Shown here: piece by piece, positions 16,784 through 24,828 of the stretch
Position numbering within the stretch: the first letter of the stretch is position 1
How the letters are laid out: the number at the start of each line of letters is the position of its first letter
NCBI RefSeq assembly: GCF_003061025.1
Contig: NZ_QAIL01000050.1
Coordinates: 1 to 35,071, forward strand
DNA length: 35,071 nucleotides
Direction of reading: 5' to 3'
Source of the DNA: Pedobacter sp. HMWF019
GTDB lineage: Bacteria; Bacteroidota; Bacteroidia; Sphingobacteriales; Sphingobacteriaceae
Notes under the pieces: model-generated
Told to the model about the DNA's origin: nothing
The model's database searches: none
What the model saw: only the letters and a program-made list of their open reading frames with translations
Position numbers and translations under genes: made by a program

Positions 16784-18527
16784 TCAGACCACAGGCCAGG
16801 AGGAAAAGAAGTCGACCTTAAAGGCGGTTAAAAAACTTCTTCAGCTCATTAGTCATGAGAAAAAGAACCTTCTTAAAGCACTGGTAACCATTCTAATTAA
16901 CTCAGGTTTACTCTTGCTAGGTCCTTTTCTAATTGGCCATACGATCGATACCTATGTAAGGACAAAACAATACCATGGAGTATTGGTCTTTTCCGGTATC
17001 CTATTGGTGATGTATTTGATCACCCTGATCACCGGTTACACACAAACGAAGTTAATGGGAGGGGTGGGGCAACGCATGCTGTACACGCTGAGAAATGCGA
17101 TATTTAATAAACTTCAGGAACTACCGGTAGGTTTTTTTAATCAGAATAAAGCAGGTGATCTGATCTCGCGGGTAAATAATGATACCGATAAACTGAACCA
17201 GTTTTTCTCTCAGTCACTGATGCAGTTTATTGGCAGTATTGTGACGATGATCGGTGCCGGAATCTTTCTGTTGGTGATCAATTTTAAACTTGGCGCTGCG
17301 GCACTGTTGCCTGCGGTATTTATTTTGATCTTTACTGCGGTGCTTTCTCCCTGGGTGAAGCGTAAAAATGCAGTCAATCTCAAAAGTACAGGGGGAATGA
17401 GTGCCGAAATTCAAGAGAGTCTGAATAACTTTAAAGTCATTATCGCCTTCAACCGCCGGGACTATTTTAGAAAAAAGTTTGATGAAGCCAACCGGCAAAA
17501 TTATAAAACAGCTATTGGAGCAGGTCTTGCCAATAATATCTTTATGCCTGTTTATGGAATGTTATCGAGTTTCGCCCAACTTATTGTGTTGTTGTATGGC
17601 ATCCATCTGATTTCCATAGGAGAGTTTACTATCGGTTTATTGGTGAGTTATTTGTCTTATGCTACAAATTTCTATAATCCTTTGAGACAGCTGGCGGCTC
17701 TGTGGGCAAATTTCCAGGTTGCCATGGCAGGTTGGGATAGGATTTCTCAAATACTTTCGCTGGAAAGCGATTTGCAGCAGGTAAAAGCGGAAAAACAAGA
17801 ACCGGGAGCTGCCCTGCTGGAATTCAGGAATGTGCATTTCTCTTACGACCAAAATCAGGAAATCCTGCATAACATTAGTTTTAAACTGGATCGCGGCAAA
17901 ACCTATGCTTTAATTGGACCTACTGGTGGAGGCAAGACCACTACAGCTTCTTTGATTGCTCGATTATATGATGCAACTAAGGGTATGGTATTGTTAAATG
18001 GAAGAGATATCCGTTCTTTTACACCTGAGGAGCGGACACAGAAAATCGGATTTATTTTACAGGAACCTTTCTTGTTTTCAGGAACAGTAAAAGACAATAT
18101 TCTGTACGGGAACAGCCACTATAAAGATTATTCTAATGCGCAACTGGAGGAAGTGATCCATGCTTCTAATCTGGAAGAGTTGCTGGCTATTTTTGATGAA
18201 GGACTGGAAACCAAAATCACGTCGGGTTCAGATAGCATTAGCCTTGGGCAAAAGCAGCTGATTGCTTTCATGAGAGCTGTCCTAAGGAAACCAGAATTGC
18301 TGATCCTGGATGAAGCGACCGCGAATATTGACACGATCACAGAGAAATTGCTGAGTAATATTCTAAAAAAACTTCCTAAAGAAACAACTCAGGTCATCAT
18401 CGCACACCGGTTGAATACGATAGAAAATGCAGATGAGATCTTTTTTGTCAATTCAGGAGAAGTGACCCGGGCAGGTACCCTGAGCCATGCTATGGATATG
18501 CTGCTGGGGCATAAAAGAGTGAGTTAG
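16767..18527 (+). CDS. ABC exporter half-transporter, catalytic-site subunit
   Basis: The partner of the preceding subunit: six transmembrane helices (about 25-320) and a nucleotide-binding domain (about 350-586). Walker A is GPTGGGKT (384-391). Walker B ends LLILDE with the catalytic E516 present, and the switch H547 is present (IIAHR). The signature is ISLGQ (491-495) instead of LSGGQ. In a heterodimer this altered signature faces the degenerate Walker B of the other subunit, while its own intact Walker B faces the intact LSGGQ, leaving one good and one weak ATP site. I chose the ATG at 16767 (586 residues, 17-base overlap). An upstream in-frame ATG at 16728 would lengthen the overlap. A terminator follows. 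Confidence 0.9.
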   Translation: MNYNLNQTTGQEEKKSTLKAVKKLLQLISHEKKNLLKALVTILINSGLLLLGPFLIGHTIDTYVRTKQYHGVLVFSGILLVMYLITLITGYTQTKLMGGVGQRMLYTLRNAIFNKLQELPVGFFNQNKAGDLISRVNNDTDKLNQFFSQSLMQFIGSIVTMIGAGIFLLVINFKLGAAALLPAVFILIFTAVLSPWVKRKNAVNLKSTGGMSAEIQESLNNFKVIIAFNRRDYFRKKFDEANRQNYKTAIGAGLANNIFMPVYGMLSSFAQLIVLLYGIHLISIGEFTIGLLVSYLSYATNFYNPLRQLAALWANFQVAMAGWDRISQILSLESDLQQVKAEKQEPGAALLEFRNVHFSYDQNQEILHNISFKLDRGKTYALIGPTGGGKTTTASLIARLYDATKGMVLLNGRDIRSFTPEERTQKIGFILQEPFLFSGTVKDNILYGNSHYKDYSNAQLEEVIHASNLEELLAIFDEGLETKITSGSDSISLGQKQLIAFMRAVLRKPELLILDEATANIDTITEKLLSNILKKLPKETTQVIIAHRLNTIENADEIFFVNSGEVTRAGTLSHAMDMLLGHKRVS

Positions 18528-18536
18528 AAAATAGAG

Positions 18537-18570
18537 AGGCCATTAAGAATCAGCAAGCTCTTAATGGCCT
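18537..18570. terminator. bidirectional hairpin terminator
   Basis: Perfect 12-base inverted repeat (AGGCCATTAAGA / TCTTAATGGCCT) with a 10-base loop. It lies between the convergent stops of the ABC exporter gene and the epimerase gene. It should end both the rightward exporter transcript and the long leftward operon. Confidence 0.8.
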
Positions 18571-18574
18571 TAAT

Positions 18575-19756
18575 TTATATTAAGCTGTTGGTCTGCAATG
18601 GTGTTTTTTCAAGTGTATTTGCAGTTTGGTATAAGGCTCTGGGAATATGGAAGCAGCCTTTCCATTTTCCGCCTTTTAGTGGTAAAAGTACCTCCCCCTG
18701 ACGATTTAGGTAACCGAACCATTCCCCGCCATTTTCTTTATCTCTGAATTTATTCCAGGTATAATGATGGAGTTTTTCAAACCAGGAGCGACATTCTTCA
18801 CTACCCGTTAAATGATAGCCTTTAGCCATGCAAACCAGCGCTTCTACATGAACCCACCAAAGCTTTTGGTCCCATTCCAGTTGTTGTACAGGATGGTTTT
18901 TAGCATCCATAAAATAGAAAATTCCGCCGTGTTCTTTATCCCATCCATATTCCAGGGCACGAAAGGCAATTTTTAAAGCTTTTTCGATCAGTTTTTTATC
19001 GTTTAATCTTACGCCCAGATCCATAATGAACCACATGGCTTCTATGGTATGACCTGGATTAATACTTCGCCCTTCATAAGAATCTGAGAAACTGCCATCT
19101 GGTGCCACATTTTCAAGGATCAGTCCGGAGTCTTTTTGATAAAAGACTTCCATCACTTCATAGATCACTTCATCAATCAATTCACTGATGATTTTCTGAT
19201 CCAGCAAATGTTCAATTTCGAGGGAGAGATTACAAAGGATCATCGGAAGGGCAAAATTCTTTAATGGCCTGGTATTTGGGAAAGCCTTGCTGTATTTGCC
19301 CTTTGGATTTTCCCTTCTTTTCAGAATATTGAAGAAGGTATCTCTGGCAATCTGAGCGTATTCGTCCTGACGACTGATTTTATACAATGCTCCAAAACCC
19401 ATAGAGGCGAAGCAATCTGAAAAAATATTGTAGGCTTGAATTAAAGGCTGACCTGCTTTGTTAAATGAAAAATACCAGTTTCCCTTGTTATCTCGGCCAT
19501 ATTTTTTCATGAAATCTGCCCCATGTTCCGCAATTTGAAGCCATTCTGTGTTTTCCCCTAATTTATCATAAAGCATAGCGTAGGTCCAGATTTGTCTGCC
19601 TTGCAGCCAGCAAAATTTATCTGTATCGTATACATTTCCAAACTGGTCAAGGCAGGTAAAGTAACCACCATGTTCTCGGTCTATAGAATTTTTACTCCAG
19701 AAGGGGATAATGTTGTTTAATAGTTCGTCTTTATAGGTTTTACTGTAATTGTTCAT
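18575..19756 (-). CDS. N-acylglucosamine 2-epimerase (AGE/renin-binding-protein family)
   Basis: A cytosolic alpha/alpha6-barrel enzyme of 393 residues that should interconvert GlcNAc and ManNAc. R54 (QGRQIW) and WWVHVEAL (300-307) line the barrel. The NPGHTIEAMWF motif carries H236 and E239, and the C-terminal WKGCFHIPRAL carries H370. This last motif is characteristic of renin-binding-protein type 2-epimerases, separating it from cellobiose 2-epimerases of similar length. There is no signal peptide. It is the last gene of the twelve-gene operon, 14 bases after the DUF4434 gene, with a terminator right behind. It most likely converts an imported N-acetylhexosamine into a form central metabolism accepts. 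Confidence 0.87.
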   Translation of the reverse strand: MNNYSKTYKDELLNNIIPFWSKNSIDREHGGYFTCLDQFGNVYDTDKFCWLQGRQIWTYAMLYDKLGENTEWLQIAEHGADFMKKYGRDNKGNWYFSFNKAGQPLIQAYNIFSDCFASMGFGALYKISRQDEYAQIARDTFFNILKRRENPKGKYSKAFPNTRPLKNFALPMILCNLSLEIEHLLDQKIISELIDEVIYEVMEVFYQKDSGLILENVAPDGSFSDSYEGRSINPGHTIEAMWFIMDLGVRLNDKKLIEKALKIAFRALEYGWDKEHGGIFYFMDAKNHPVQQLEWDQKLWWVHVEALVCMAKGYHLTGSEECRSWFEKLHHYTWNKFRDKENGGEWFGYLNRQGEVLLPLKGGKWKGCFHIPRALYQTANTLEKTPLQTNSLI

Positions 19757-19770
19757 TTATATATGTGAAA

Positions 19771-20703
19771 TTATAGAGTTTTGATATACTCCAGGTAACG
19801 ATTGTAGAGGTGGTGTGCTTGTATATAAGCGGATTGTGGGCTCATAAAGTGGGAGAATTCAAAAGTAATGGCTTTGTCGTAACCTGCTTTGCGGGCTGCT
19901 TCCAGCTTCAGTCTGAGCTTTTCAAATTTGATTGGCAAAAATTTAATGGGCATGTCCCGGTCAAAACTTTCGGCATTAGTCCAGCATTGCAAGCCAAACT
20001 GATCGGCCATTTTTTTATTGACTTCAAAAAAATCGCTAAGCTCATGGTAATCTACGTGCCCGTCCTGGAAAGCTACAGCATCAATAGAACCTTTTAAACC
20101 GGCAAAGATTTCTGACCATTCCTGTTCATGGATTTTCAGGGATACTGCATCCTCCTTAGTTAGTCCGGAGGAAGAAGCCAGGATGGCCTTTTTACCGTCT
20201 ATCCAGGGTGAGATCAGTGTAGGTAAGCCGCCGCTTACCCCTTTGCACTGGAGTCCGAGGGTATTGAAGGCATCTGTAGCTCCTTTGGTCTTCCTGCTGA
20301 TCTCCATGCTCAGATACCAGCCGCCAAAACTTTCGTGGTGGCCATATCTCTGCCAGACTTCATCAATCACGTAACGATTGGCATCAATCTCCTGATCCAG
20401 GTTTCCACTGTCCCAGTAATGGCCACTGTCGTAGAGGCCAAAGTAAAACCGCATACCATGAAGGTCTGCGAGTTCGAGGAAGAGCTCTACCAGGTCTATC
20501 GGCGGGGCGTAACACCCATAATGCTGCTGAAGGTATGTTGAAGGATAAGTAATAAACCTTCGGTAGCCGCTGCGGATCAGGATAACGGTATCTATTCCTG
20601 CCGCTTTCATATGTTTGAAATCCTGTTCCCATTCGTTCCTTCCCCAGTTTTGATGGGGGATGTCATGGGATATTTCGTCTATAAATGTTCCGGTGATCTT
20701 CAT
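19771..20703 (-). CDS. DUF4434 TIM-barrel protein, probably a cytosolic glycosidase
   Basis: A 310-residue protein matching what I know of DUF4434, a family thought to be a glycoside hydrolase-like barrel. It begins GTFIDEISHDIPHQNWG, a typical family opening. FYFGLYDSG lies near 86-94 and GGWYLSMEI near 127-135. E134, E245 (in NAESFDRD) and E282 (in TFEFSHF) are candidate acids at barrel strand ends; assigning them as catalytic is inference. Unlike many relatives it has no signal peptide, so it should act after import. Its ATG overlaps the preceding esterase stop as ATGA, indicating translational coupling. No activity can be named. Confidence 0.72.
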   Translation of the reverse strand: MKITGTFIDEISHDIPHQNWGRNEWEQDFKHMKAAGIDTVILIRSGYRRFITYPSTYLQQHYGCYAPPIDLVELFLELADLHGMRFYFGLYDSGHYWDSGNLDQEIDANRYVIDEVWQRYGHHESFGGWYLSMEISRKTKGATDAFNTLGLQCKGVSGGLPTLISPWIDGKKAILASSSGLTKEDAVSLKIHEQEWSEIFAGLKGSIDAVAFQDGHVDYHELSDFFEVNKKMADQFGLQCWTNAESFDRDMPIKFLPIKFEKLRLKLEAARKAGYDKAITFEFSHFMSPQSAYIQAHHLYNRYLEYIKTL

Positions 20704-21398
20704 AAGTATTTCTCACTTTTTAAATAATTAACCCAATCTATATAGGCGCTGGCTTTCAGATGTACGCCATCGGGGGTAATGTCTTTTCTTAATTTACCGG
20801 CTTCATCCTGAAAAATCGGGCAGATATTTATATAGGTAACCTGTTCTTCGACGGCCATCGCTTTAATCTTCTCGTTCAGCAATGGAACCAATTTATTACG
20901 TTCCTTCGTATACGGCTCTTTGGTCATTTCTTCATTGATGGGCAAGGTACTTTCGATATAAATCTTTGTTTTCGGAGATTTCAGTTTAATCAACCGGATG
21001 ATCCTTTTGTAATTGTTTACGCTGACCTCATTGGGTAGCTTCCTAAACAAGTCGTTAATACCATCCATTAAAAAGATGGCCCTTGGCTTTGCCGCCAGAA
21101 TTCTATCCATCCTGGCTAAAATACCAAAGGAATTATCTCCCCCAACGCCTCTGTTGATGATGGGATAAGCTGAATCAGATAAGATCTCCTGCCATTCACC
21201 GCGTTCTGTAATGCTGTTTCCTAAAAAGACGATGGCATTTTTTGGGATAGACATTTTATCAAAATATTCAATCCTTTGCTGGTAGTAGCTGTTGGCATAA
21301 TTACTATCGATCTTAACAGTTTGTTGTGCTGCGGCATTTGCAGCGCAGATGACCATGACGCACAGGATCAAACTGCTATATTTCGCCTCTTTTATCAT
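20700..21398 (-). CDS. SGNH/GDSL-family esterase, second tandem copy
   Basis: A secreted hydrolase of 232 residues. I take the ATG at 21398, which overlaps the stop of the first copy as ATGA. A longer in-frame start at 21431 lies wholly inside that gene. The signal peptide is about 1-25 (ending AAAQ). Catalytic blocks are visible: S62 in LGNSIT, the glycine block NRGVGGDNS, N115 in GINDL, and D210/H213 in PDGVHL. It closely parallels the first copy in order and wording of all blocks, including the shared DSNYAN segment, so a tandem duplication is likely. It should remove O-acetyl or similar acyl groups from sugars in the periplasm; the substrate is not known. Confidence 0.83.
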   Translation of the reverse strand: MIKEAKYSSLILCVMVICAANAAAQQTVKIDSNYANSYYQQRIEYFDKMSIPKNAIVFLGNSITERGEWQEILSDSAYPIINRGVGGDNSFGILARMDRILAAKPRAIFLMDGINDLFRKLPNEVSVNNYKRIIRLIKLKSPKTKIYIESTLPINEEMTKEPYTKERNKLVPLLNEKIKAMAVEEQVTYINICPIFQDEAGKLRKDITPDGVHLKASAYIDWVNYLKSEKYL

Positions 21399-22081
21399 AA
21401 TAAATGTTCTTTCTTTAAATAATCTGCCCAAAGGATATATGCTGCGGATCTAAGATGCAGGCCATCAATACTTAATTCTTTTTTTAACGCCCCGTCTTGA
21501 TTTGCAAAAACTGCATGCAGATCTACATAACGCAATTTGTAAGTATTGCAAAGTGCTTTTAACCCTTCGTTTAAAGCTAGTATCTTGGAATTAGAAAGTT
21601 TTTCGTACGACTTTGGCAGCATCGGAATATTTACGGGCAATACACTCTGAAAATAAACTTGTGTTGCGGGCGATTCCGCTTTAATCTTTTTAATCATACG
21701 CAGATAATTCGCTAGGATAACCTCATTTGGAGTACCTCTTTTCATATCATTAATACCAGACAACAAAAAGATTTTCAGCGGTTTTGAGGCTAAAATTTCA
21801 TCTAAACGGGCAAGGATGCCATAGGTCACATCGCCACTAATCCCTCTGTTGATGACGTGTTTGTTCGGAATCAATTCCTGCCACTTTCCTCCTTCGGTAA
21901 TGCTGTTTCCAACGAAGACAATTTCTTTCTTTTGATTGGGCATCTTTTTGAAAAAATCCAGTCTTTGTAGATAATGCCCGTTGGCATAATTACTGTCTAT
22001 GTCAATGGTTTCTTGAGCATTCGCATAAAAGGGACCGGAAAGGAATAAGAGTCCGGTAAGTAATAATTTGTTCATTTTCAA
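21395..22081 (-). CDS. SGNH/GDSL-family esterase, first tandem copy
   Basis: A secreted hydrolase of 228 residues with a signal peptide of about 1-22 (ending YANAQ). Catalytic blocks: S60 in VGNSIT (the GDS serine block in GNS form), NRGISGDVTYG, N111 in GINDM, and D206/H209 in DGLHL. The length matches single-domain acetyl-esterases related to platelet-activating-factor acetylhydrolase and to bacterial sugar O-acetylesterases. It follows the MFS importer gene by 22 bases and couples to the second copy by ATGA. In an amino-sugar operon the natural guess is removal of O-acetyl groups before uptake. Having two copies suggests that different positions or linkages are handled. Confidence 0.85.
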   Translation of the reverse strand: MKMNKLLLTGLLFLSGPFYANAQETIDIDSNYANGHYLQRLDFFKKMPNQKKEIVFVGNSITEGGKWQELIPNKHVINRGISGDVTYGILARLDEILASKPLKIFLLSGINDMKRGTPNEVILANYLRMIKKIKAESPATQVYFQSVLPVNIPMLPKSYEKLSNSKILALNEGLKALCNTYKLRYVDLHAVFANQDGALKKELSIDGLHLRSAAYILWADYLKKEHLL

Positions 22082-22103
22082 TTTATTTATACATGTTATA
22101 CCA

Positions 22104-23393
22104 TCATTGTACGGCTACATCCGCGGCTGGCTCTTCTGTTAACGGCATTAGGGGCACCAGCCAGGTAACTATAAAAGCAGGAATTGTAGCGATCAGTACC
22201 CAAATAAAAAATTCTTTATACCCCAGATGATCGCTCAGCAAACCACTGATCATCGAGGGGATCATAAAGCCCAGGTTCATTAGTCCGCTGCCAAAAGCAT
22301 AGTGGGCCATCTTGTATTTCCCGGGGGCAATATTTTGCATCATAAACAGGATCAGGCCGACAAATCCGTAACCGTAACCAAAATATTCTATAGCCACAGC
22401 TGCAGCGATGATATACAAATCGTGTGGCATGGTCACAGCCAAAAACGCATAAGCGGCAAAGGGAAGGTTAAAAAAAGCGCATAAAATCAACAGGGTCTTC
22501 TTGGTTAAACCCTTATTAGATACATAATAACCGGCCACAATAGAGCCCAGTACAAACGCAATCGATCCAAAAACCCCGTAAAGCAGACCTATTTCAGAAG
22601 TACTTAAACCCAGTCCACCACTCTCCCGCGGTGCTTTAAAAAATAAGGGTACAATTTTAATGGCCTGCCCTTCAGCAAAGCGGTAGAAAACAATAAAACA
22701 CAAACTAAACCAGATGTTTTTCTTTTGAAAAAAGGTGGCGATCACATCTTTTAGGGTAACAAAGCCCTCTTTAACAGAACTTACCTTTTTTGTTTCTTCA
22801 CCTGCTGGCAAAACCCGCATGTTGTATAGCCCCAGTAAAATCATAATGATCCCGTAGGCAAACATGACAATCATCCAGGCACTTTTAATGCCGATTTCTT
22901 TTTCCAGCTGCCCTGCGAAATACACCAGGACACCCCCGGAAAAAACCTTTGCAATGTTGTAAAATGCGCCTTGCCAACCCACAAATTTAGCCTGTAACTT
23001 AGGGCTCAATTCGTTCAGGTAAACTCCATCTGCTGCTGTATCGTGAGTGGAACCACTGAGCGCAATAATGGTTAAAATGGCAATGGAGAAGCTAAAGAAA
23101 TGGTCCATCTGCAAGGTTAATGCCAGCAGACCAAACAATACGCCGGTAAAAATCTGTGTGGTGTAAACGAAGAATTTTTTCGTTTTATACATTTCTAAAA
23201 ATGGTCCCCACAGCGGCTTAATGGTCCATGGAAACATAATCAGCGAAGTCCAGAAGGCTATTTGTGTATCCGATATGCCCATGTTTTTGTACATAATAGA
23301 ACTTGCACCCGACAAGGCCACAAAAGGTAAGCCCATTGCAAACCAGGTTGTTGGAATCCAATAAATGGGGCTTATGTTTTTTAGTTTTGACAC
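22104..23393 (-). CDS. AmpG-like major facilitator transporter
   Basis: An inner-membrane carrier of 429 residues with about twelve hydrophobic helices. The N-terminal sequence (GLPFVALSGASSIMYKNMG, then FPWTIKPLWGPFLE) and the HDTAADGVY stretch on the fourth to fifth helix match the AmpG/SLC33-type branch of the MFS. In Gram-negatives AmpG imports GlcNAc-anhydroMurNAc muropeptides. In the operon it sits between a membrane acyltransferase and periplasmic esterases, so it should move the processed sugar from periplasm to cytosol. It has neither a PTS domain nor an ATPase. The exact cargo (mono- or disaccharide) cannot be read from sequence. Confidence 0.82.
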   Translation of the reverse strand: MSKLKNISPIYWIPTTWFAMGLPFVALSGASSIMYKNMGISDTQIAFWTSLIMFPWTIKPLWGPFLEMYKTKKFFVYTTQIFTGVLFGLLALTLQMDHFFSFSIAILTIIALSGSTHDTAADGVYLNELSPKLQAKFVGWQGAFYNIAKVFSGGVLVYFAGQLEKEIGIKSAWMIVMFAYGIIMILLGLYNMRVLPAGEETKKVSSVKEGFVTLKDVIATFFQKKNIWFSLCFIVFYRFAEGQAIKIVPLFFKAPRESGGLGLSTSEIGLLYGVFGSIAFVLGSIVAGYYVSNKGLTKKTLLILCAFFNLPFAAYAFLAVTMPHDLYIIAAAVAIEYFGYGYGFVGLILFMMQNIAPGKYKMAHYAFGSGLMNLGFMIPSMISGLLSDHLGYKEFFIWVLIATIPAFIVTWLVPLMPLTEEPAADVAVQ

Positions 23394-23429
23394 AACTTAT
23401 TTGATTTATAAATGATTTAGATCGATGAC

Positions 23430-24824
23430 TTAAGTTTTCCAGAATAGTTTGGCACGCGTACAATACAAGGTAATGACTGAAATCACAGCAGTAAATATCA
23501 ATCCCCTTAAGAAGCCGCCAGCAGGTAAATGGGGTGCGCTGTCCAGATAGGTTTCCGCCCCGGTAAGTTTTAGTATTGGGATAAGAAATAAGTTCCCGGC
23601 TGTATAAGCCACCATTGGGTTTTTACCATTGTCTCCCAAATACTTAATTACAGTGGAAAAATATCCAAGCTTTTCAAGAATGGTAAAAGACAATAACACC
23701 AGAAAGGCCAATCCTGTACTTACAAAGTAGTAGCTGAATGTAGAAACGTCCTTTTTGATCCCACCCTCGAAAGCTTCAAAAAACAGGCCCAATATTAAAA
23801 GATATGATCCTGCGTTGGCGAATTTCCTGTACAGCGTTTGATCAGCACCCTGTTTCAAAGTTTTTAAGACTTGTAATAACAATGCAGCTAAAACAGCGGT
23901 AATCCATAAATTTGAGACCAGCCACCTCATGTATAGGCAAAGCACATTGCAGACGAGTAAAAGCCAGCATAGCAGGCTAGCAATCAGTAGTTTTGATTTG
24001 TCCCCGGCTATTGGATCCGGTACCTTCTCGGCGGTTCTGTTGAGCAACCATTCGCCGGCAAATGTTCCAGGCAATACGATGAATAGGTATTTCAAGTAAT
24101 ACAGTTTATATATCCAGGGGGCGGGCGACCAGTTAAAAAGTATACTATTCCAGCTTGCTGTATCTTTAGCTGTTAAGAGCATAGCCATCAATAAAGGTAA
24201 AATACCTATCCTGAGTAGAGGTTGATTTCGTGTAAACCACCAGATCAGTGTTCCGAAAAAGGCCATATTGGCCAGTACAATGATGATGATGTCACTCGAA
24301 TTTAAGCTAAAGCCATTTTTAAAAGGATAACTCCATAAAAATAGAGCTGCCAGTATAAATCCGGTTATTTTAACAGTTAAACTAACCAGGTTATTCTTAA
24401 TCCCGCTGAAGCGCGTATACATTAAAAACAAGACCAGGAAACAGCCAATAGATAGAAGCTGGACTTTCCAATCCGGATTTTCACTCATTACCCATGCCCG
24501 TGCGTGAAAAGTAAACAGGGCAAACACAACCAGCAGCAAATAACGCTGAACCAATTGTCCGGCGGTTTTGAATACCGATTGTTCTCCAAGTTTCTTTTGC
24601 AAGGCCAGGGGGATGGCTGCCCCCATGGTAAACAGAAAAAACGGGAACACTAAATCAACCCAGGTAATACCTGGCAGTTCAGGTTTAAAGACATGGTAGG
24701 GTGGCGGCACTTGTGCATGGTACATCCATGCCGGTAAAACACCGAAGGAAATACTGCTCGACAGGACCATTAACAATATAGCCAATCCCCTCAATGCATC
24801 TAAAGCTTCTTCTCTCTTTTTCAT
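23430..24824 (-). CDS. DUF5009 / HGSNAT-like membrane acyltransferase
   Basis: A polytopic membrane protein of 464 residues with about eleven helices. The opening EALDALRGLAILLMVL and ITWVDLVFPFFLFTMGAAIPLAL match DUF5009 and human heparan-alpha-glucosaminide N-acetyltransferase. HGSNAT uses a membrane histidine to carry acetyl groups from cytosolic acetyl-CoA to a luminal glucosamine. H36 (MYHAQ) aligns by context with that histidine (FxHA followed by G[IL]T..DLV in the human enzyme). The bacterial protein may thus acetylate an amino sugar in the periplasm. The gene lies four bases from the preceding GHL10-like gene and 36 bases before the MFS gene. Transfer activity is inference from fold and context. 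Confidence 0.8.
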   Translation of the reverse strand: MKKREEALDALRGLAILLMVLSSSISFGVLPAWMYHAQVPPPYHVFKPELPGITWVDLVFPFFLFTMGAAIPLALQKKLGEQSVFKTAGQLVQRYLLLVVFALFTFHARAWVMSENPDWKVQLLSIGCFLVLFLMYTRFSGIKNNLVSLTVKITGFILAALFLWSYPFKNGFSLNSSDIIIIVLANMAFFGTLIWWFTRNQPLLRIGILPLLMAMLLTAKDTASWNSILFNWSPAPWIYKLYYLKYLFIVLPGTFAGEWLLNRTAEKVPDPIAGDKSKLLIASLLCWLLLVCNVLCLYMRWLVSNLWITAVLAALLLQVLKTLKQGADQTLYRKFANAGSYLLILGLFFEAFEGGIKKDVSTFSYYFVSTGLAFLVLLSFTILEKLGYFSTVIKYLGDNGKNPMVAYTAGNLFLIPILKLTGAETYLDSAPHLPAGGFLRGLIFTAVISVITLYCTRAKLFWKT

Positions 24825-24828
24825 AATG

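Noticed and set aside
18575..19756. Cellobiose 2-epimerase for the AGE-family gene
   Set aside because: The KGCFH.PR and NPGHT.EA motifs fit N-acylglucosamine 2-epimerase better, and the operon has no beta-glucan or mannan enzymes.
21399..21431. Longer start for the second SGNH gene
   Set aside because: The extra residues sit inside the first SGNH gene and precede the signal peptide. The ATG at 21398 makes an ATGA overlap and a normal signal sequence.
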